A stretch of DNA of 64,000 nucleotides from Pelomonas sp. Root1237 (GCF_001425055.1 NZ_LMDK01000012.1:906205-970204); one strand, 5' to 3'; shown: positions 25,806 through 36,447, counted from the stretch's first letter. Translations and numbers: made by a program. Notes: a model not told the origin generated them from the sequence alone.

Positions 25806-26324
25806 ATGCGCCTGACCGACAACGATTTCCAGCTCTTCGGCCTGCCTGAACAGCAGGCCCAGGTGCGCGCCGACATCGATGCGCGCTGGAAGTCGCTGCA
25901 GGCCGAGGTCCACCCGGATCGCTTTGCGTCGGAAGGTGCTGCCGCCCAGCGCCTGGCCATGCAGTGGGCCATGCGTGTCAACGAGGCCCACCAACGTCTG
26001 CGCGACCCGCTCAGGCGCGCCGCCTATCTGTGCGAGCTGCGTGGTGCGCCGGTTCAAGCCGAGAACAACACGCAGATGCCCGCGGCCTTCCTGATGCAGC
26101 AGATGGAATGGCGCGAATCGCTTGACGACGCCGACGGCGAAGCCGCCCTCCAGGCACTGGACGACGACGCGGCGCAAGCCGAAACCTCTGCGCTTGCCAC
26201 CGTGCAGCGTCTGCTCGACGAAGCCGGCGACGCGCCGGCTGCCGCATCCCAGGTCCGCGCGCTGATGTTCATCCAGCGCTTCCGTGCCGATATCGACCAG
26301 CGCCTCGCCGCGCTGGATGCCTGA
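25806..26324 (+). CDS. hscB: Co-chaperone HscB
   Basis: A 172-residue J-domain protein that brings IscU to HscA. The J domain includes the HPDRFAS motif (EVHPDRFAS, about 37-45), and the C-terminal three-helix IscU-binding domain follows. It starts [16 protein letters not shown], as in homologues; a TTG 18 bases upstream is possible but would lie in the tail of the terminator. hscA follows after 5 bases. Confidence 0.93.
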   Translation: MRLTDNDFQLFGLPEQQAQVRADIDARWKSLQAEVHPDRFASEGAAAQRLAMQWAMRVNEAHQRLRDPLRRAAYLCELRGAPVQAENNTQMPAAFLMQQMEWRESLDDADGEAALQALDDDAAQAETSALATVQRLLDEAGDAPAAASQVRALMFIQRFRADIDQRLAALDA

Positions 26325-26329
26325 ACACC

Positions 26330-28174
26330 ATGGCTCTTCTCCAAATCTCCGAACCCGGCGCCTCGCCCGACCCGCACCAGCGCCGCATCGCCGTGGGCAT
26401 CGACCTCGGCACGACGCATTCCCTCGTCGCCGCCGTTCGCCACGGCGTGGCCGAATGCCTGCCCGACGAACAGGGCAGGGTCATCCTGCCGTCCGCCGTG
26501 CGCTACCTGCCAGAAGGCCGCCGCCAGATCGGCGCTGACGCGCTCGCGGCCCAGGCCGAAGACCCCGAGAACACCATCGTCTCGGTCAAGCGCTTCATGG
26601 GCCGCGGCCTGGCCGACGTGGCCAACCGCGAGCAGCTGCCCTATCAGTTCGAGGACCGTCCCGGCATGTTGGCCATTGCCACGCGCGACGGCGTGAAGAG
26701 CCCGGTCGAGGTGTCCGCCGAGATTCTGGCTACGCTGCGTTTTCGCGCCGAGGACAGCTTTGTCGACGACCTGTTCGGTGCCGTCATCACGGTGCCGGCC
26801 TACTTCGATGACGCCCAGCGCCAGGCTACCAAGGACGCCGCCGAGCTGGCCGGCCTCAAGGTATTGCGCCTCATCAACGAGCCGACCGCTGCTGCCATCG
26901 CCTACGGCCTGGACAACGCCAGCGAAGGCTTGTACGCGGTCTACGACCTGGGTGGCGGCACCTTCGACATATCGTTGCTGCGCCTGACGCGCGGCGTGTT
27001 CGAGGTCGTCGCGACCGGCGGAGATGCGGCTCTGGGCGGCGATGACTTCGACCGCGTGCTGGCCGACTGGGCGCTCGCCGATCGCGTCGTCGAATCTGCG
27101 CATGACAAGCGCGCCGTCCTCGTCGCCGCACGTGCGGCCAAGGAGGCGCTGTCTGACGCTGACTCGACCGAATTGGTCGCCGCGCTGGACGCGGGTGAAC
27201 TGCGCGTGATCGTTTCGCGCGAGCAGTTCGAGCAACTGGCCCAACCGCTGATCGCCAAGACGCTTTCGTCCGTGAAACGCGTGCTGCGCGACGCCAAGGT
27301 CAAGGCGGCCGATGTGGCGGGCACCGTCATGGTCGGCGGCTCCACGCGCATGCCCATCGTGCGCAATGCGGTGGGCGCGCTGTTCGGCCGCGAAGTGCTG
27401 ACCAACCTGAATCCCGACGAGGTCGTCGCGCTGGGTGCCGCCATCCAGGCCAACCAGCTCGCCGGGAACGCGGCCGATGGCGAGATCCTGCTGCTGGACG
27501 TGATCCCGCTGTCGCTGGGTCTTGAAACCATGGGCGGCCTGACTGAGCGAGTCATCGAGCGCAACTCGACCATCCCCGTCGCCAAGGCCCAGGACTTCAC
27601 GACCTTCAAGGACGGCCAGACGGCGCTCGCCATTCACGTTGTGCAGGGCGAGCGCGAGTTGGTCAGCGAATGCCGGTCGCTGGCGCGCTTCGAGCTGCGC
27701 GGCATCCCGCCCATGGTGGCCGGCGCGGCGCGCATCCGCGTCAGCTTCCAGGTCGATGCCGACGGATTGCTGAACGTATCGGCTGAGGAGCTGACCTCGG
27801 GCGTGCAGGCGGCCATCACCGTGAAGCCCAGCTACGGCCTCGGCGACGACGAGATTGCCAACATGCTGAAGGATGGTTTTGCCAGCGCCGAGGGCGACAT
27901 GGCGGCGCGCAAGCTGCGCGAGGCCAAGGTCGAGGCCGAGCGCATGGTCCTCGCGACGCGCAGCGCGCTGGCCGCCGATGGCGACCTGCTGCCGGCGGCG
28001 GAACGCGACGCTCTGGAGGCGCGGTTGAAGGACCTGGCCAAGATGGACGGCGATGCCGACGCCATCGACGCCGCCGTCAAGGCGCTGGCCGAGGCGACCG
28101 AAGGCTTTGCCGCCGAGCGCATGAACCGCTCCATCGCCCGCGCGCTGACCGGCCGTGCCGTCAACCAGATTTGA
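26330..28174 (+). CDS. hscA: Fe-S assembly Hsp70 chaperone HscA
   Basis: A 614-residue specialised Hsp70 that binds the LPPVK motif of IscU and drives cluster transfer using ATP. Nucleotide-binding motifs are [28 protein letters not shown] and [13 protein letters not shown]; the substrate-binding domain contains [20 protein letters not shown]. The length and isc context separate it from DnaK (about 640). Its stop is followed closely by fdx. Confidence 0.96.
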   Translation: MALLQISEPGASPDPHQRRIAVGIDLGTTHSLVAAVRHGVAECLPDEQGRVILPSAVRYLPEGRRQIGADALAAQAEDPENTIVSVKRFMGRGLADVANREQLPYQFEDRPGMLAIATRDGVKSPVEVSAEILATLRFRAEDSFVDDLFGAVITVPAYFDDAQRQATKDAAELAGLKVLRLINEPTAAAIAYGLDNASEGLYAVYDLGGGTFDISLLRLTRGVFEVVATGGDAALGGDDFDRVLADWALADRVVESAHDKRAVLVAARAAKEALSDADSTELVAALDAGELRVIVSREQFEQLAQPLIAKTLSSVKRVLRDAKVKAADVAGTVMVGGSTRMPIVRNAVGALFGREVLTNLNPDEVVALGAAIQANQLAGNAADGEILLLDVIPLSLGLETMGGLTERVIERNSTIPVAKAQDFTTFKDGQTALAIHVVQGERELVSECRSLARFELRGIPPMVAGAARIRVSFQVDADGLLNVSAEELTSGVQAAITVKPSYGLGDDEIANMLKDGFASAEGDMAARKLREAKVEAERMVLATRSALAADGDLLPAAERDALEARLKDLAKMDGDADAIDAAVKALAEATEGFAAERMNRSIARALTGRAVNQI

Positions 28175-28182
28175 GAACTGAC

Positions 28183-28521
28183 ATGCCCGTCATCAAGATC
28201 CTTCCCCACGCCGAGTATTGCCCCGACGGCGCCAGCATCACCGCTACGCCCGGCACGTCGATCTGCGAAGCCCTGCTGGCCAACGACATCCACATCGAGC
28301 ACGCCTGCGATCAAGTCTGCGCCTGCACGACCTGCCACGTCATCGTGCGCGAAGGCGGCCGTTCGTTGAGCGAGATGGAAGAAGACGAAGAGGACATGCT
28401 CGACCGCGCCTGGGGGCTGGAGCCCGACTCGCGCCTGTCCTGCCAGGCGCTGCTGCGCCAGCAGGATGTGACGGTCGAGATTCCCAAGTACTCGATCAAC
28501 CACGCCAAGGAAGGCAAGTGA
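28183..28521 (+). CDS. fdx: ISC system [2Fe-2S] ferredoxin
   Basis: A 112-residue adrenodoxin-type ferredoxin that supplies electrons for cluster assembly on IscU. The four cluster cysteines are in [13 protein letters not shown] (C-x5-C-x2-C) and RLSCQAL. The acidic helix [16 protein letters not shown] is the docking surface typical of Isc ferredoxins. I use the ATG at 28183 giving MPVIKILPH; a TTG at 28171 overlapping the hscA end is also possible. The stop overlaps the GTG start of tsaD. There is no iscX gene after it. Confidence 0.95.
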   Translation: MPVIKILPHAEYCPDGASITATPGTSICEALLANDIHIEHACDQVCACTTCHVIVREGGRSLSEMEEDEEDMLDRAWGLEPDSRLSCQALLRQQDVTVEIPKYSINHAKEGK

Positions 28522-29561
28522 CCTCCGTGCAGCGCATCCTCGGGTTCGAGTCGTCCTGCGACGAGACCGGGGTTGCGCTTGTCGAGATCGATGGCGATGC
28601 GCCGCCGCGGCTGATGGCGCAGGCGCTGCACAGCCAGATCACGATGCACCAGGCCTACGGCGGCGTCGTGCCCGAGTTGGCCTCGCGAGATCATGTGCGC
28701 CGCGTGCTGCCGCTGACGCGCGAGGTTCTGTCCCAGGCCGGCTTGGCGCTGCAGGACGTCGATCTGATCGCCTACACGCAGGGCCCCGGCCTCGCGGGGG
28801 CGTTGCTGGTGGGCGCCGGCGTGGCGGTGTCGCTGGCCGCTGCGCTCGATGTGCCGGCGCTGCCCATCCATCACCTGGAAGGGCATCTGCTGTCGCCCTT
28901 CCTGTCGACAGACCCGCCGGAGTTTCCCTTTGTCGCGCTGCTGGTCAGCGGCGGCCACACGCAACTGATGCGCGTGGACGGCGTGGGCAGCTACGAGATC
29001 CTCGGCGAGACCATCGACGACGCGGCCGGCGAGGCCTTCGACAAGAGTGCCAAGCTGCTCGGCCTGCCTTACCCCGGCGGCCCGCACCTGGCACGCATGG
29101 CCGAATTCGGTAACCCGGAGGCTTTCGCGCTACCGCGTCCGCTGCTGCACAGCGGCAAGCCGGATTTCAGCTTTGCCGGCCTGAAGACGGCGGTGTTGAC
29201 GCAAGTCAAGAAGATTGGCGATTCGCCATGTGACCAGACACGCGCCGACTTGGCCGCCTCCACACAGGCGGCCATCGTCGAGGTGCTGGTGAAGAAGTCG
29301 CTGCTGGCCTTGAAGATGACCGGGCTCAAGCGCCTCGTCGTCGCCGGTGGTGTTGGCGCCAACGCCAAGCTGCGCGAGCAATTGAACGCCGCTTGCGCCA
29401 AACGAGGCGTGCGCGTGCACTACCCCGAGTTGTCTCTGTGCACCGACAACGGCGCCATGATCGCGATGGCCGCCGCGCTGCGGGTGCAGCGCGGCATGGC
29501 CAATCCCAGCCACGATGGCGGCTTCGCAGTACGCCCGCGCTGGGACCTGACTGCGGCTTAG
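28518..29561 (+). CDS. tsaD: tRNA N6-threonylcarbamoyladenosine synthase subunit TsaD
   Basis: Catalytic ASKHA-fold subunit that transfers threonylcarbamoyl to A37 of ANN-decoding tRNAs. The protein (347 residues) starts with [15 protein letters not shown], has the metal-binding HHLEGH motif (about 113-118), [10 protein letters not shown] and [16 protein letters not shown]. The GTG start overlaps the fdx stop (GTGA), indicating coupling to the isc operon; a second GTG at 28527 is possible. Linking tsaD to iscRSUA-hscBA-fdx is not the usual Escherichia coli arrangement. Its stop overlaps that of the converging hsp20 gene. Confidence 0.94.
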   Translation: MTSVQRILGFESSCDETGVALVEIDGDAPPRLMAQALHSQITMHQAYGGVVPELASRDHVRRVLPLTREVLSQAGLALQDVDLIAYTQGPGLAGALLVGAGVAVSLAAALDVPALPIHHLEGHLLSPFLSTDPPEFPFVALLVSGGHTQLMRVDGVGSYEILGETIDDAAGEAFDKSAKLLGLPYPGGPHLARMAEFGNPEAFALPRPLLHSGKPDFSFAGLKTAVLTQVKKIGDSPCDQTRADLAASTQAAIVEVLVKKSLLALKMTGLKRLVVAGGVGANAKLREQLNAACAKRGVRVHYPELSLCTDNGAMIAMAAALRVQRGMANPSHDGGFAVRPRWDLTAA

Positions 29562-29953
29562 TTGACCGTCAGCTGGCCGCCGTTTTCGGCAACGCGCTTG
29601 ACCAGATTCAGCGTCAGCACGCCGTTCTCGAAGCGGGCTTCGGATTGGCCCTGGTCGATCTCGGCCGGCAGCGAGAAGCTGCGGGCATAGCTGGCGGCGC
29701 GGCGCTCGCGGTACAGCACGCGGGAACCGTCAGTCGGCGCAGCCGCTTCTTCGGTGGCGGTCTCGATGTTGACGCGGCGGCCTTCGATGCGGACCTTGAC
29801 GGCATCCTTGGCCACGCCAGGCATGTCGACCGTCACGCGGTAGGCCTTGTCGTCCTCGCTGACGTCGAGGGCCGGGGTGCGAGTGGCATTGGCCTCCGCA
29901 TCAAACTGGCGCAGGACGCGGGCGACATGGCGGGGGTGGGTCAGATAGAACAT
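29558..29953 (-). CDS. Small heat shock protein, Hsp20 family
   Basis: A 131-residue alpha-crystallin-domain protein, a holding chaperone for unfolding proteins. The domain spans about residues 30-131 ([20 protein letters not shown], then [24 protein letters not shown]), with the [10 protein letters not shown] strand typical of the family. The N-terminal arm is short, and the I-x-I tail motif is not obvious, so assembly may be atypical. The start has GGAG at 8 bases upstream. A good sigma-32-type promoter lies about 65-95 bases upstream. Confidence 0.9.
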   Translation of the reverse strand: MFYLTHPRHVARVLRQFDAEANATRTPALDVSEDDKAYRVTVDMPGVAKDAVKVRIEGRRVNIETATEEAAAPTDGSRVLYRERRAASYARSFSLPAEIDQGQSEARFENGVLTLNLVKRVAENGGQLTVN

Positions 29954-30016
29954 GGTGAAACTCCGTGGCGGTTTGACGCTGCTTCGAAGGGTCGGGAGCA
30001 GCACCCGATGACCCAG

Positions 30017-30047
30017 AGATGTGGCGGTGTGAGAGCGCTTCAAGAGC
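30017..30047 (-). promoter_or_regulatory. Sigma-32-type heat shock promoter for hsp20
   Basis: On the minus strand CTCTTGAA, with CTTGAA as the -35 core at 30044-30039 plus flank, is followed after about 14 bases by CCACAT (30024-30019), close to the CTTGAA-N13/14-CCCCAT consensus. It lies about 65 bases upstream of the hsp20 ATG. Confidence 0.6.
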
Positions 30048-30154
30048 CTTTCATGCGCTGACGAATAGAAGTCACGCATTTGCAGGGCAGGGCGGTTTTG
30101 GCTCTTGAAACCAGCATCCACGTCCACATGTCCGCTCGCTTGACCTGCCGCGGT

Positions 30155-30183
30155 TTGGGGCTCCCACCGCTTTCGGCTAGAAT
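30155..30183 (+). promoter_or_regulatory. Probable sigma-70 promoter of rpsO
   Basis: TTGGGG (30155-30160), 17 bases, TAGAAT (30178-30183). It would give a leader of about 155 bases before rpsO, long enough for the S15 autoregulatory structure known in other bacteria, although I did not identify that fold. Confidence 0.5.
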
Positions 30184-30344
30184 CCGCAGGTTTTGCGCGT
30201 CCAACGTCCTTGTTGGGCTGCAGAACACCAGCACGGCTCGGGGCGGTTTCCCCCTTGTCCGCAAGTCAACCCCGGAAACCGTCTGCGGCAGCGCCAGTAG
30301 TTGCGTCTCGCCCGGCCGGACTTCCGAAACCTTTTGGAAAACAA

Positions 30345-30611
30345 ATGTCCATCGCCGAAAAGAAGGCCGAGATCGTCAAGGCCAACGCTCGCAGCGCCAG
30401 TGACACCGGCTCGCCGGAAGTCCAGGTCGCCCTGCTGACTGCCCGCATCAACGATCTGACGCCCCACTTCAAGACCCACGCCAAGGACCACCACGGTCGC
30501 CGTGGTCTGCTGAAGATGGTCAACACCCGCAAGAGCCTGCTGGCCTACCTGAAGCGCGTTGATTCCAGCCGTTATGTCGCGCTGATCGCCAAGCTGGGCC
30601 TGCGCAAGTAA
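30345..30611 (+). CDS. rpsO: 30S ribosomal protein S15
   Basis: An 88-residue primary 16S rRNA-binding protein of the central domain of the 30S subunit. The sequence [59 protein letters not shown] and the C-terminal [13 protein letters not shown] are all diagnostic. pnp lies downstream, the classical rpsO-pnp pairing, separated by about 200 bases with a hairpin. Confidence 0.97.
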   Translation: MSIAEKKAEIVKANARSASDTGSPEVQVALLTARINDLTPHFKTHAKDHHGRRGLLKMVNTRKSLLAYLKRVDSSRYVALIAKLGLRK

Positions 30612-30629
30612 TTCGCCCCATCCGACATG

Positions 30630-30666
30630 GAGCCTGTCTGGTCCTCAAGCCCAGTACAGGCTCTTT
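30630..30666 (+). terminator. Hairpin with short T-run after rpsO
   Basis: GAGCCTGT (30630-30637) pairs with ACAGGCTC (30656-30663) across an 18-base loop and is followed by TTTG. It is placed like the partial terminator and RNase III region between rpsO and pnp in other proteobacteria. Confidence 0.55.
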
Positions 30667-30817
30667 GTCCATCTATCTGCCGGAACCGAGCTGACGTGGT
30701 GTCGGATCATTCCAAGACGGTTTATTCGAGCCGCCCTGGAATGGCATCTGGACCAAACCCAGTCTCGTTCCCGGTTTCCCCGGGTGCCCCCGCACCCACC
30801 ACAACCAGGAGATGAGC

Positions 30818-32968
30818 ATGTCCATTTTCAACAAGGTCACGAAGTCCTTCCAATGGGGCCGCCACAACGTCGTGCTGGAAACGGGTGAAGTCGCCCGCCA
30901 GTCCACCGGCGCCGTCCTCGTCAACATCGAAGGCACCGTCGTGCTGGCCACCGTGGTCGCCAAGACCGAAGCCAAGGCCGGCCAGGACTTCTTCCCGCTG
31001 ACCGTCGACTACCTCGAGAAAACCTATGCCGCCGGCAAGATCCCGGGCAGCTTCTTCAAGCGTGAAGGCCGCCCCAGCGAGCATGAGACGCTGACCAGCC
31101 GCCTGATCGACCGCCCGATCCGCCCGCTGTTCCCGGAAGGCTTCTTCAATGAAGTCCAGGTCGTCATCCACGTGGTGAGCCTGAACCCCGAAGTCCAGGC
31201 CGACATCGCCGCGCTGATCGGCACGTCCGCTGCGCTGGCCATCTCCGGCATCCCCTTCAATGGCCCGATCGGTGCCGCCCGCGTGGGCTACGTCAACGGC
31301 GAATACGTGCTGAACCCCAGCAAGTCCGAACTGGCCAACAGCCAGATGGACCTGGTCGTCGCCGGCACGCAAGCCGCCGTGCTGATGGTCGAGTCTGAAG
31401 CCTCGGGCCTGTCTGAAGAAATCATGCTCGGCGCCGTGGTCTATGGCCACGAGCAAGGCAATGTCGCCATCGCCGCCATCAATGACCTGGTGCGTGACGC
31501 CGGCAAGCCGACCTGGACCTGGACTGCCCCCGCCAAGGACGAGGCCTTCATCGCCAAGGTCAACGGCCTGGCCGAAGGCCCCCTGCGCGAGGCCTACCAG
31601 ATCCGCTCCAAGCAAGCCCGCACGCAAGCCTGCCGCAGCGTGACGTCCAGCGTCTTCGCCGCGCTCAAGGGCGAGGGCGTCGAGTTCGACAAGGTCGAGG
31701 TCGAAGGCCTGCTGTTCGAGATCGAAGCCCGCATCGTGCGCAGCCAGATCCTGGCCGGCGAGCCGCGCATCGACGGTCGCGACACCCGCACCGTGCGCCC
31801 CATCGAAATCCGCAACGGTATCCTGCCGCGCACCCACGGCTCGGCGCTGTTCACGCGTGGTGAAACCCAGGCGCTGGTCATCGCCACGCTGGGCACGGAC
31901 CGTGACGCACAGCGCATCGACGCGTTGGACGGCGAGTTCGAAGACCGCTTCATGATGCACTACAACATGCCCCCCTTCGCCACCGGCGAGACGGGTCGTG
32001 TGGGTTCGCCGAAGCGCCGCGAAATCGGCCACGGCCGTCTGGCCAAGCGCGCGCTGATCGCCGCACTGCCGAGCAAGGAAGACTTCCCCTACTCGCTGCG
32101 CGTCGTCTCGGAAATCACCGAGTCCAACGGCTCCTCGTCGATGGCTTCGGTCTGCGGCGGCTGCCTTGCACTGATGGACGCCGGCGTGCCGATGAAGGCC
32201 CACGTGGCCGGCATCGCCATGGGCCTGATCAAGGACGCCAACCGGTTCGCCGTGCTGACCGACATCCTGGGTGATGAAGATCACCTCGGCGACATGGACT
32301 TCAAGGTGGCCGGCACGACGACCGGCATCACCGCCCTGCAGATGGACATCAAGATCCAGGGCATCACCAAGGAAATCATGCAGGTCGCCCTGGCGCAAGC
32401 CAAGGAAGCCCGCCTGCACATCCTGGGCAAGATGGTCGAGGCCATGGGCACGGCCAACACCGAGGTGTCGCAATTCGCGCCCCGCCTGTACACGATGAAG
32501 ATCAACCCGGAGAAGATCCGTGACGTCATCGGCAAGGGCGGCTCCACGATCCGCGCGCTGACCGAAGAGACCGGCACGACCATCGACATCGGCGAAGACG
32601 GCACCATCACGATCGCTTCCACGGACGCCGACAAGGCTGAACTGGCCAAGAAGCGCATCCAGGAAATCACGGCGGAAGTCGAAGTCGGCAAGGTCTACGA
32701 AGGCCCGATCACCAAGATCCTGGACTTCGGTGCTCTCGTGAACCTGCTGCCTGGCAAGGACGGCCTGCTGCACATCAGCCAGATCGCCCACCAGCGCGTC
32801 GAGAAGGTCACCGACTTCCTGAGCGAAGGCCAGATCGTCAAGGTCAAGGTCCTGGAGACGGACGAGAAGGGCCGCATCAAGCTGTCGATGAAGGCACTGC
32901 TGGACCGTCCCGAGCGTGAAGCTGCTCCGATGCCGGCCGCTGACCACACGCCGCCCGCCGCAGAGTAA
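30818..32968 (+). CDS. pnp: Polyribonucleotide nucleotidyltransferase (PNPase)
   Basis: The 3'-5' phosphorolytic exoribonuclease of the RNA degradosome. It has two RNase PH domains (the second with FTRGETQAL and the active-site [18 protein letters not shown]), an alpha-helical linker, a KH domain with the GxxG loop [12 protein letters not shown] (about residues 560-575) and an S1 domain ([17 protein letters not shown] to [12 protein letters not shown]). The ATG at 30818 has GGAG at a 6-base spacing, while the ATG at 30812 directly abuts the ribosome site. Length is 716 residues, normal for the family. Confidence 0.97.
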   Translation: MSIFNKVTKSFQWGRHNVVLETGEVARQSTGAVLVNIEGTVVLATVVAKTEAKAGQDFFPLTVDYLEKTYAAGKIPGSFFKREGRPSEHETLTSRLIDRPIRPLFPEGFFNEVQVVIHVVSLNPEVQADIAALIGTSAALAISGIPFNGPIGAARVGYVNGEYVLNPSKSELANSQMDLVVAGTQAAVLMVESEASGLSEEIMLGAVVYGHEQGNVAIAAINDLVRDAGKPTWTWTAPAKDEAFIAKVNGLAEGPLREAYQIRSKQARTQACRSVTSSVFAALKGEGVEFDKVEVEGLLFEIEARIVRSQILAGEPRIDGRDTRTVRPIEIRNGILPRTHGSALFTRGETQALVIATLGTDRDAQRIDALDGEFEDRFMMHYNMPPFATGETGRVGSPKRREIGHGRLAKRALIAALPSKEDFPYSLRVVSEITESNGSSSMASVCGGCLALMDAGVPMKAHVAGIAMGLIKDANRFAVLTDILGDEDHLGDMDFKVAGTTTGITALQMDIKIQGITKEIMQVALAQAKEARLHILGKMVEAMGTANTEVSQFAPRLYTMKINPEKIRDVIGKGGSTIRALTEETGTTIDIGEDGTITIASTDADKAELAKKRIQEITAEVEVGKVYEGPITKILDFGALVNLLPGKDGLLHISQIAHQRVEKVTDFLSEGQIVKVKVLETDEKGRIKLSMKALLDRPEREAAPMPAADHTPPAAE

Positions 32969-32979
32969 TTGCGAGAGCG

Positions 32980-33981
32980 ATGAAAGCCATCGCGATCACC
33001 CGCCCCGGCGGACCCGAGGTGCTGGAGCTGGCCGAACGGCCGGATCCAGTCGCGGGCCCGGGTGAGTGCCTGATCCGCGTCGCAGCTTCGGGCATCAACC
33101 GCCCGGATGTGCTGCAGCGCAAGGGTGCCTACCCGCCGCCGCCGGGTGCGAGCGATCTGCCGGGGTTGGAAGTTGCGGGCGAGATCGTCGCTGGTGACTC
33201 CGAGGCTCTGGCGGCGCATGGCTTCAAGTTGGGCGACAAGGTCTGCGCGCTGGTCAATGGCGGCGGCTATGCCGAGCTGTGCACGGCGCCGATCGGGCAA
33301 TGCCTGCCGGTGCCCAAGGGTTGGACGCTGGCTCAGGCCGCGACGCTGCCCGAGACCTGCTTTACCGTCTGGGCCAATGTGTTCGACCGCGCTGCATTGC
33401 AGCCGGGCGAGACGCTGTTGATCCACGGCGGCAGCAGCGGCATCGGCGTGACCGCCATCCAGATCGCCAAGGCGCTGGGTGCCCGGGTGCTGGTGACGGT
33501 CGGCAGCGCCGACAAGGCCCAAGCCTGCCTCGCGCTGGGTGCTGACGTCGTGATCAACTACCGCGAGCAGGATTTCGTCGTTGAAGCCAAGGCCGCCACC
33601 GGCGGCCGCGGTGTTGACGTGATCCTGGACATGGTGGCCGGCGACTACATCGGCCGTGGCGTTCAGGCGCTGGCCGAGGATGGTCGCCTGGCATTGATCG
33701 CCGTGCAGGGCGGCGTGAAGTCGGAGATCGACGCTGGCCTCGTGCTACGCCGCCGCCTGACGATCACCGGTTCGACACTGCGCCCGCGCTCGGCAGCGTT
33801 CAAGGCGGGCCTTGCGCGATCACTGCGCGACAAGGTCTGGCCGCTGATCGAGGCCGGTCGCATCAAGCCCGTCATTGACCGCGAGTTGCCCGCGGCCCAG
33901 GCGGCCGAGGCGCACACGCGCATGGAATCCAACCAGCACATCGGCAAGATCGTGCTGACCTGGTCAAGGAGTGAGCCGTGA
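32980..33981 (+). CDS. NAD(P)H quinone oxidoreductase, PIG3/zeta-crystallin family
   Basis: A 333-residue zinc-independent medium-chain dehydrogenase/reductase. It begins [17 protein letters not shown] and shows the substrate-domain segment [20 protein letters not shown], the nucleotide-binding [20 protein letters not shown] (GxGxxG variant) and the [14 protein letters not shown] motif, matching the TP53I3/PIG3-like quinone reductases. NADPH and quinones are the likely substrates, by family. It is 11 bases after pnp, and its stop overlaps the tpiA start, so it is in the same transcript. Confidence 0.9.
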   Translation: MKAIAITRPGGPEVLELAERPDPVAGPGECLIRVAASGINRPDVLQRKGAYPPPPGASDLPGLEVAGEIVAGDSEALAAHGFKLGDKVCALVNGGGYAELCTAPIGQCLPVPKGWTLAQAATLPETCFTVWANVFDRAALQPGETLLIHGGSSGIGVTAIQIAKALGARVLVTVGSADKAQACLALGADVVINYREQDFVVEAKAATGGRGVDVILDMVAGDYIGRGVQALAEDGRLALIAVQGGVKSEIDAGLVLRRRLTITGSTLRPRSAAFKAGLARSLRDKVWPLIEAGRIKPVIDRELPAAQAAEAHTRMESNQHIGKIVLTWSRSEP

Positions 33982-34721
33982 GAAGAAAACTCGTCGTTGG
34001 CAATTGGAAGATGCACGGCAGCCGCGCTGCCAACGCCCAACTGCTGGCCGGCCTCAAGGAGGCAGGCCCCTGGAACGCTGACGTCGCCGTCTGCGTGCCC
34101 ACCCTCTATATCGCCGAGACGGCGCTTGCGTTGACCGGCACGGCCATCACCTACGGCGCGCAGGACTGCTCCTCGCACGAGCAGGGCGCCTACACCGGTG
34201 AGGTCTCGTCGGCCATGCTGGCGGACGTCGGCTGCCGCTACGCCATCGTCGGCCATTCGGAGCGCCGCGCTTATCACGCGGAAAGCGACCAACTGGTCGC
34301 CGACAAGGCCAAGGCCGCGCTGGCCCATGGCGTGACGCCCATCGTCTGCGTCGGCGAAACGCGTGCTGAGCGCGAAGCCGGCCAGACCGAAGCCGTCGTC
34401 AAGCGGCAACTCGCCGCCGTCATCCACACGCTGGGCCATTGCTGCGGCGAAATGGTCGTTGCCTATGAGCCCGTCTGGGCCATCGGCACCGGCCTGACCG
34501 CCTCGCCCGCCGAGGCGCAAGCCGTGCATGCGGTGCTGCGCGCGCAGTTGCACGCCGCGACGGACAAGTCCGGTGTCATGCGCATCCTTTACGGCGGCAG
34601 CGTCAAGGCTGACAACGCGGCCGAGTTGTTCTCGCAGCCCGATATCGACGGCGGCCTGATTGGCGGCGCGTCGTTGAAGGTGGCGGATTTCGCCGCCATC
34701 TGCCTGGCGGCGACGCACTGA
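33978..34721 (+). CDS. tpiA: Triosephosphate isomerase
   Basis: A 247-residue TIM-barrel enzyme interconverting dihydroxyacetone phosphate and glyceraldehyde 3-phosphate. Catalytic residues are seen in GNWKMHG (Lys11), the histidine of [11 protein letters not shown] and the glutamate of [12 protein letters not shown]; the phosphate-binding [15 protein letters not shown] and GGLIGGASL follow. It starts with GTG overlapping the stop of the quinone reductase gene (GTGA). secG follows by about 60 bases. Confidence 0.96.
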   Translation: MRRKLVVGNWKMHGSRAANAQLLAGLKEAGPWNADVAVCVPTLYIAETALALTGTAITYGAQDCSSHEQGAYTGEVSSAMLADVGCRYAIVGHSERRAYHAESDQLVADKAKAALAHGVTPIVCVGETRAEREAGQTEAVVKRQLAAVIHTLGHCCGEMVVAYEPVWAIGTGLTASPAEAQAVHAVLRAQLHAATDKSGVMRILYGGSVKADNAAELFSQPDIDGGLIGGASLKVADFAAICLAATH

Positions 34722-34780
34722 GTTTTTCGGGCGCCTGGCACTGAGGCCGGGCGTCAACAAGTTTTGATGGAGTGTTTGGA

Positions 34781-35161
34781 ATGCAGTTCTTTGCGAATCT
34801 GGTGTTGATCGTTCAGTTGCTCTCGGCCCTGGTGATCATCGGTCTGGTGCTTGTGCAGCACGGCAAGGGCGCCGACATGGGCGCGTCCTTCGGCAGCGGT
34901 GCCTCGGGCAGCCTGTTCGGTGCCACCGGCAGTGCCAACTTCCTGTCGCGCAGCACGGCCGTCGCCGCCACGCTGTTCTTTGGTTGCACGCTGGGCCTGG
35001 CCTTCCTGTCCAACGGCCGCACAGCCGCACCGACTGCCGACAGCGTGCTGGACCGCGCCGCCGTCATCGCCCCCGCCGCGTCGGGCGCTGCCGCCATCCC
35101 TGGTGCCGTCGTTGCGCCTGCTGCAACGGCCTCGGCTGCTGCGTCTGCCGCAACCAACTGA
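34781..35161 (+). CDS. secG: Protein translocase subunit SecG
   Basis: A 126-residue auxiliary subunit of the SecYEG translocon. Two transmembrane helices (FFANLVLIVQLLSALVIIGL and TAVAATLFFGCTLGLAFLS) flank the conserved loop QHGKGADMGASFGSGASGSL. The C-terminus is a long alanine-rich tail (about residues 85-126), common in betaproteobacteria. The ATG giving MQFFANLVLIVQ is preferred over an upstream GTG. tpiA-secG-tRNA-Leu-nuoA is a conserved order. Confidence 0.94.
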   Translation: MQFFANLVLIVQLLSALVIIGLVLVQHGKGADMGASFGSGASGSLFGATGSANFLSRSTAVAATLFFGCTLGLAFLSNGRTAAPTADSVLDRAAVIAPAASGAAAIPGAVVAPAATASAAASAATN

Positions 35162-35187
35162 AGTCCGACTAAAAACCTCGCTTCCTC

Positions 35188-35218
35188 ACCGGGAGACCCC
35201 TAATTCCCGGTATAGAAT
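35188..35218 (+). promoter_or_regulatory. Hairpin and possible -10 element before tRNA-Leu
   Basis: ACCGGGA (35188-35194) pairs with TCCCGGT (35205-35211) and is immediately followed by TATAGAAT, a good -10 candidate (35211-35218) about 55 bases before the tRNA. The hairpin has no T-run, so it is unclear whether it ends the secG transcript or is an operator. Confidence 0.4.
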
Positions 35219-35273
35219 TCGAGGCTGTCTGGCACGCAAACCCTCACTAGCTGCCAGGCATGTTTGAGTACCT

Positions 35274-35358
35274 GCCGTCGTGGTGAAATTGGTAGACACG
35301 CTATCTTGAGGGGGTAGTGGCGAAAGCTGTGCGAGTTCGAGTCTCGCCGACGGCACCA
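35274..35358 (+). tRNA. tRNA-Leu (anticodon GAG)
   Basis: The acceptor stem GCCGTCG (35274-35280) pairs with CGACGGC (35348-35354), followed by A and encoded CCA. The D-arm reads TGGTGAAATTGGTAGACAC. The anticodon stem CTATC/GGTAG encloses the loop TTGAGGG, giving anticodon GAG, which reads CUC and CUU. A long variable arm (class II) and the T-arm GCGAGTTCGAGTCTCGC are present. It sits between secG and nuoA. Confidence 0.96.
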
Positions 35359-35371
35359 GAACATCGGCTAG

Positions 35372-35398
35372 GATTCCCGCGGCACTGATGCGGGAGTC
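35372..35398 (+). terminator. Hairpin after tRNA-Leu
   Basis: GATTCCCGC (35372-35380) pairs with GCGGGAGTC (35390-35398) with one G-T pair and a 9-base loop, 14 bases after the tRNA CCA end. There is no T-run. It may be a processing or weak termination signal before the nuo operon. Confidence 0.35.
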
Positions 35399-35580
35399 AG
35401 CCATAGCGGCCTGTCGCCAAAGTCGCTCAGCCTCAGGCTGGGTTGATTGAGGCTAGGTTCAAGGCGGGCGCGATCCGCGAGCGAGACTTTGGTTTTGCTG
35501 GTGACGCGCCCGTTTGCTTTTGTGGCTCGCGTATGCGGGCCACGTTGACGAAGACGTTTAGTCGACCCGAGAAAGCCCAG

Positions 35581-35940
35581 ATGAATCTCGATCAATACCT
35601 GCCCGTCATCCTCTTCATTTTGGTCGGCGCAGTGGTCGGGATTGCACCCCAGGTGCTCGGCGCGCTGCTCGGCCCCAATCGGCCCGACGCGGCCAAGAAC
35701 TCCCCCTACGAATGCGGCTTTGAGGCCTTTGAAGACGCGCGCATGAAATTCGATGTGCGCTACTACCTCGTCGCCATTCTGTTCATTCTTTTCGACCTGG
35801 AAATTGCCTTCCTGTTCCCTTGGGCCGTGGCGCTCAAGGAAATCGGTGCGACGGGCTTCTGGGCGATGATGATCTTCCTCGGCATTCTGGTCGTCGGCTT
35901 CGCCTACGAGTGGAAAAAAGGCGCCCTCGATTGGGAATAA
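35581..35940 (+). CDS. nuoA: NADH-quinone oxidoreductase subunit A
   Basis: A 119-residue membrane subunit of complex I with three helices. The conserved loop between helix 1 and 2 contains [20 protein letters not shown], and helix 2 has [14 protein letters not shown]. It is the first gene of the nuo operon and starts about 220 bases after the tRNA-Leu gene. The ATG gives [11 protein letters not shown], as in relatives, with GAGAAAG upstream. Confidence 0.96.
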   Translation: MNLDQYLPVILFILVGAVVGIAPQVLGALLGPNRPDAAKNSPYECGFEAFEDARMKFDVRYYLVAILFILFDLEIAFLFPWAVALKEIGATGFWAMMIFLGILVVGFAYEWKKGALDWE

Positions 35941-35970
35941 ACGTCCGCCGACACAAGCTGGGAATTCCAA

Positions 35971-36447
35971 ATGGGTATTGAAGGCGTCCTGAAAGAGGGC
36001 TTTGTCACCACCTCGGTCGACAAGCTCATCAACTGGTCCAAGACCGGCTCACTCTGGCCGATGACGTTCGGTTTGGCCTGCTGTGCCGTCGAGATGATGC
36101 ACGCGGGTGCCGCGCGCTACGACATCGACCGCTTCGGCATGCTGTTTCGCCCGAGCCCGCGCCAGTCCGACCTGATGATCGTGGCCGGCACGCTGTGCAA
36201 CAAGATGGCGCCGGCCCTGCGCAAGGTCTACGACCAGATGGCCGAGCCGCGCTGGGTGCTGTCGATGGGCTCCTGCGCCAATGGCGGCGGCTATTACCAC
36301 TACAGCTATTCCGTCGTGCGCGGCTGCGACCGCATCGTGCCGGTGGACGTCTACGTGCCCGGCTGCCCGCCGACGGCCGAGGCGCTGCTCTACGGCATCC
36401 TGCAACTGCAGGCCAAGATCCGCCGCGAAAACACCATTGCACGCTGA
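35971..36447 (+). CDS. nuoB: NADH-quinone oxidoreductase subunit B
   Basis: A 158-residue peripheral-arm subunit that carries the terminal cluster N2 and contacts quinone. The tandem-cysteine motif [12 protein letters not shown] and the later cysteines in [16 protein letters not shown] and [11 protein letters not shown] provide the ligands. Length is standard for the betaproteobacterial type. It follows nuoA by 30 bases. Confidence 0.97.
   Translation: MGIEGVLKEGFVTTSVDKLINWSKTGSLWPMTFGLACCAVEMMHAGAARYDIDRFGMLFRPSPRQSDLMIVAGTLCNKMAPALRKVYDQMAEPRWVLSMGSCANGGGYYHYSYSVVRGCDRIVPVDVYVPGCPPTAEALLYGILQLQAKIRRENTIAR

Larger units (their letters stand above)
29954..30344. other. Divergent regulatory gap between hsp20 and rpsO
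   Basis: This 391-base stretch has no convincing coding sequence. It holds the heat-shock-type promoter for hsp20 (30017-30047, minus strand) and the promoter and 160-base leader of rpsO (plus strand). I see no repeats or other RNA gene in it. Confidence 0.6.

Noticed and set aside
35359-35580. Possible riboswitch or small RNA between tRNA-Leu and nuoA
   Set aside because: A few short inverted repeats exist, but no known riboswitch core or strong terminator-antiterminator pair can be recognised.
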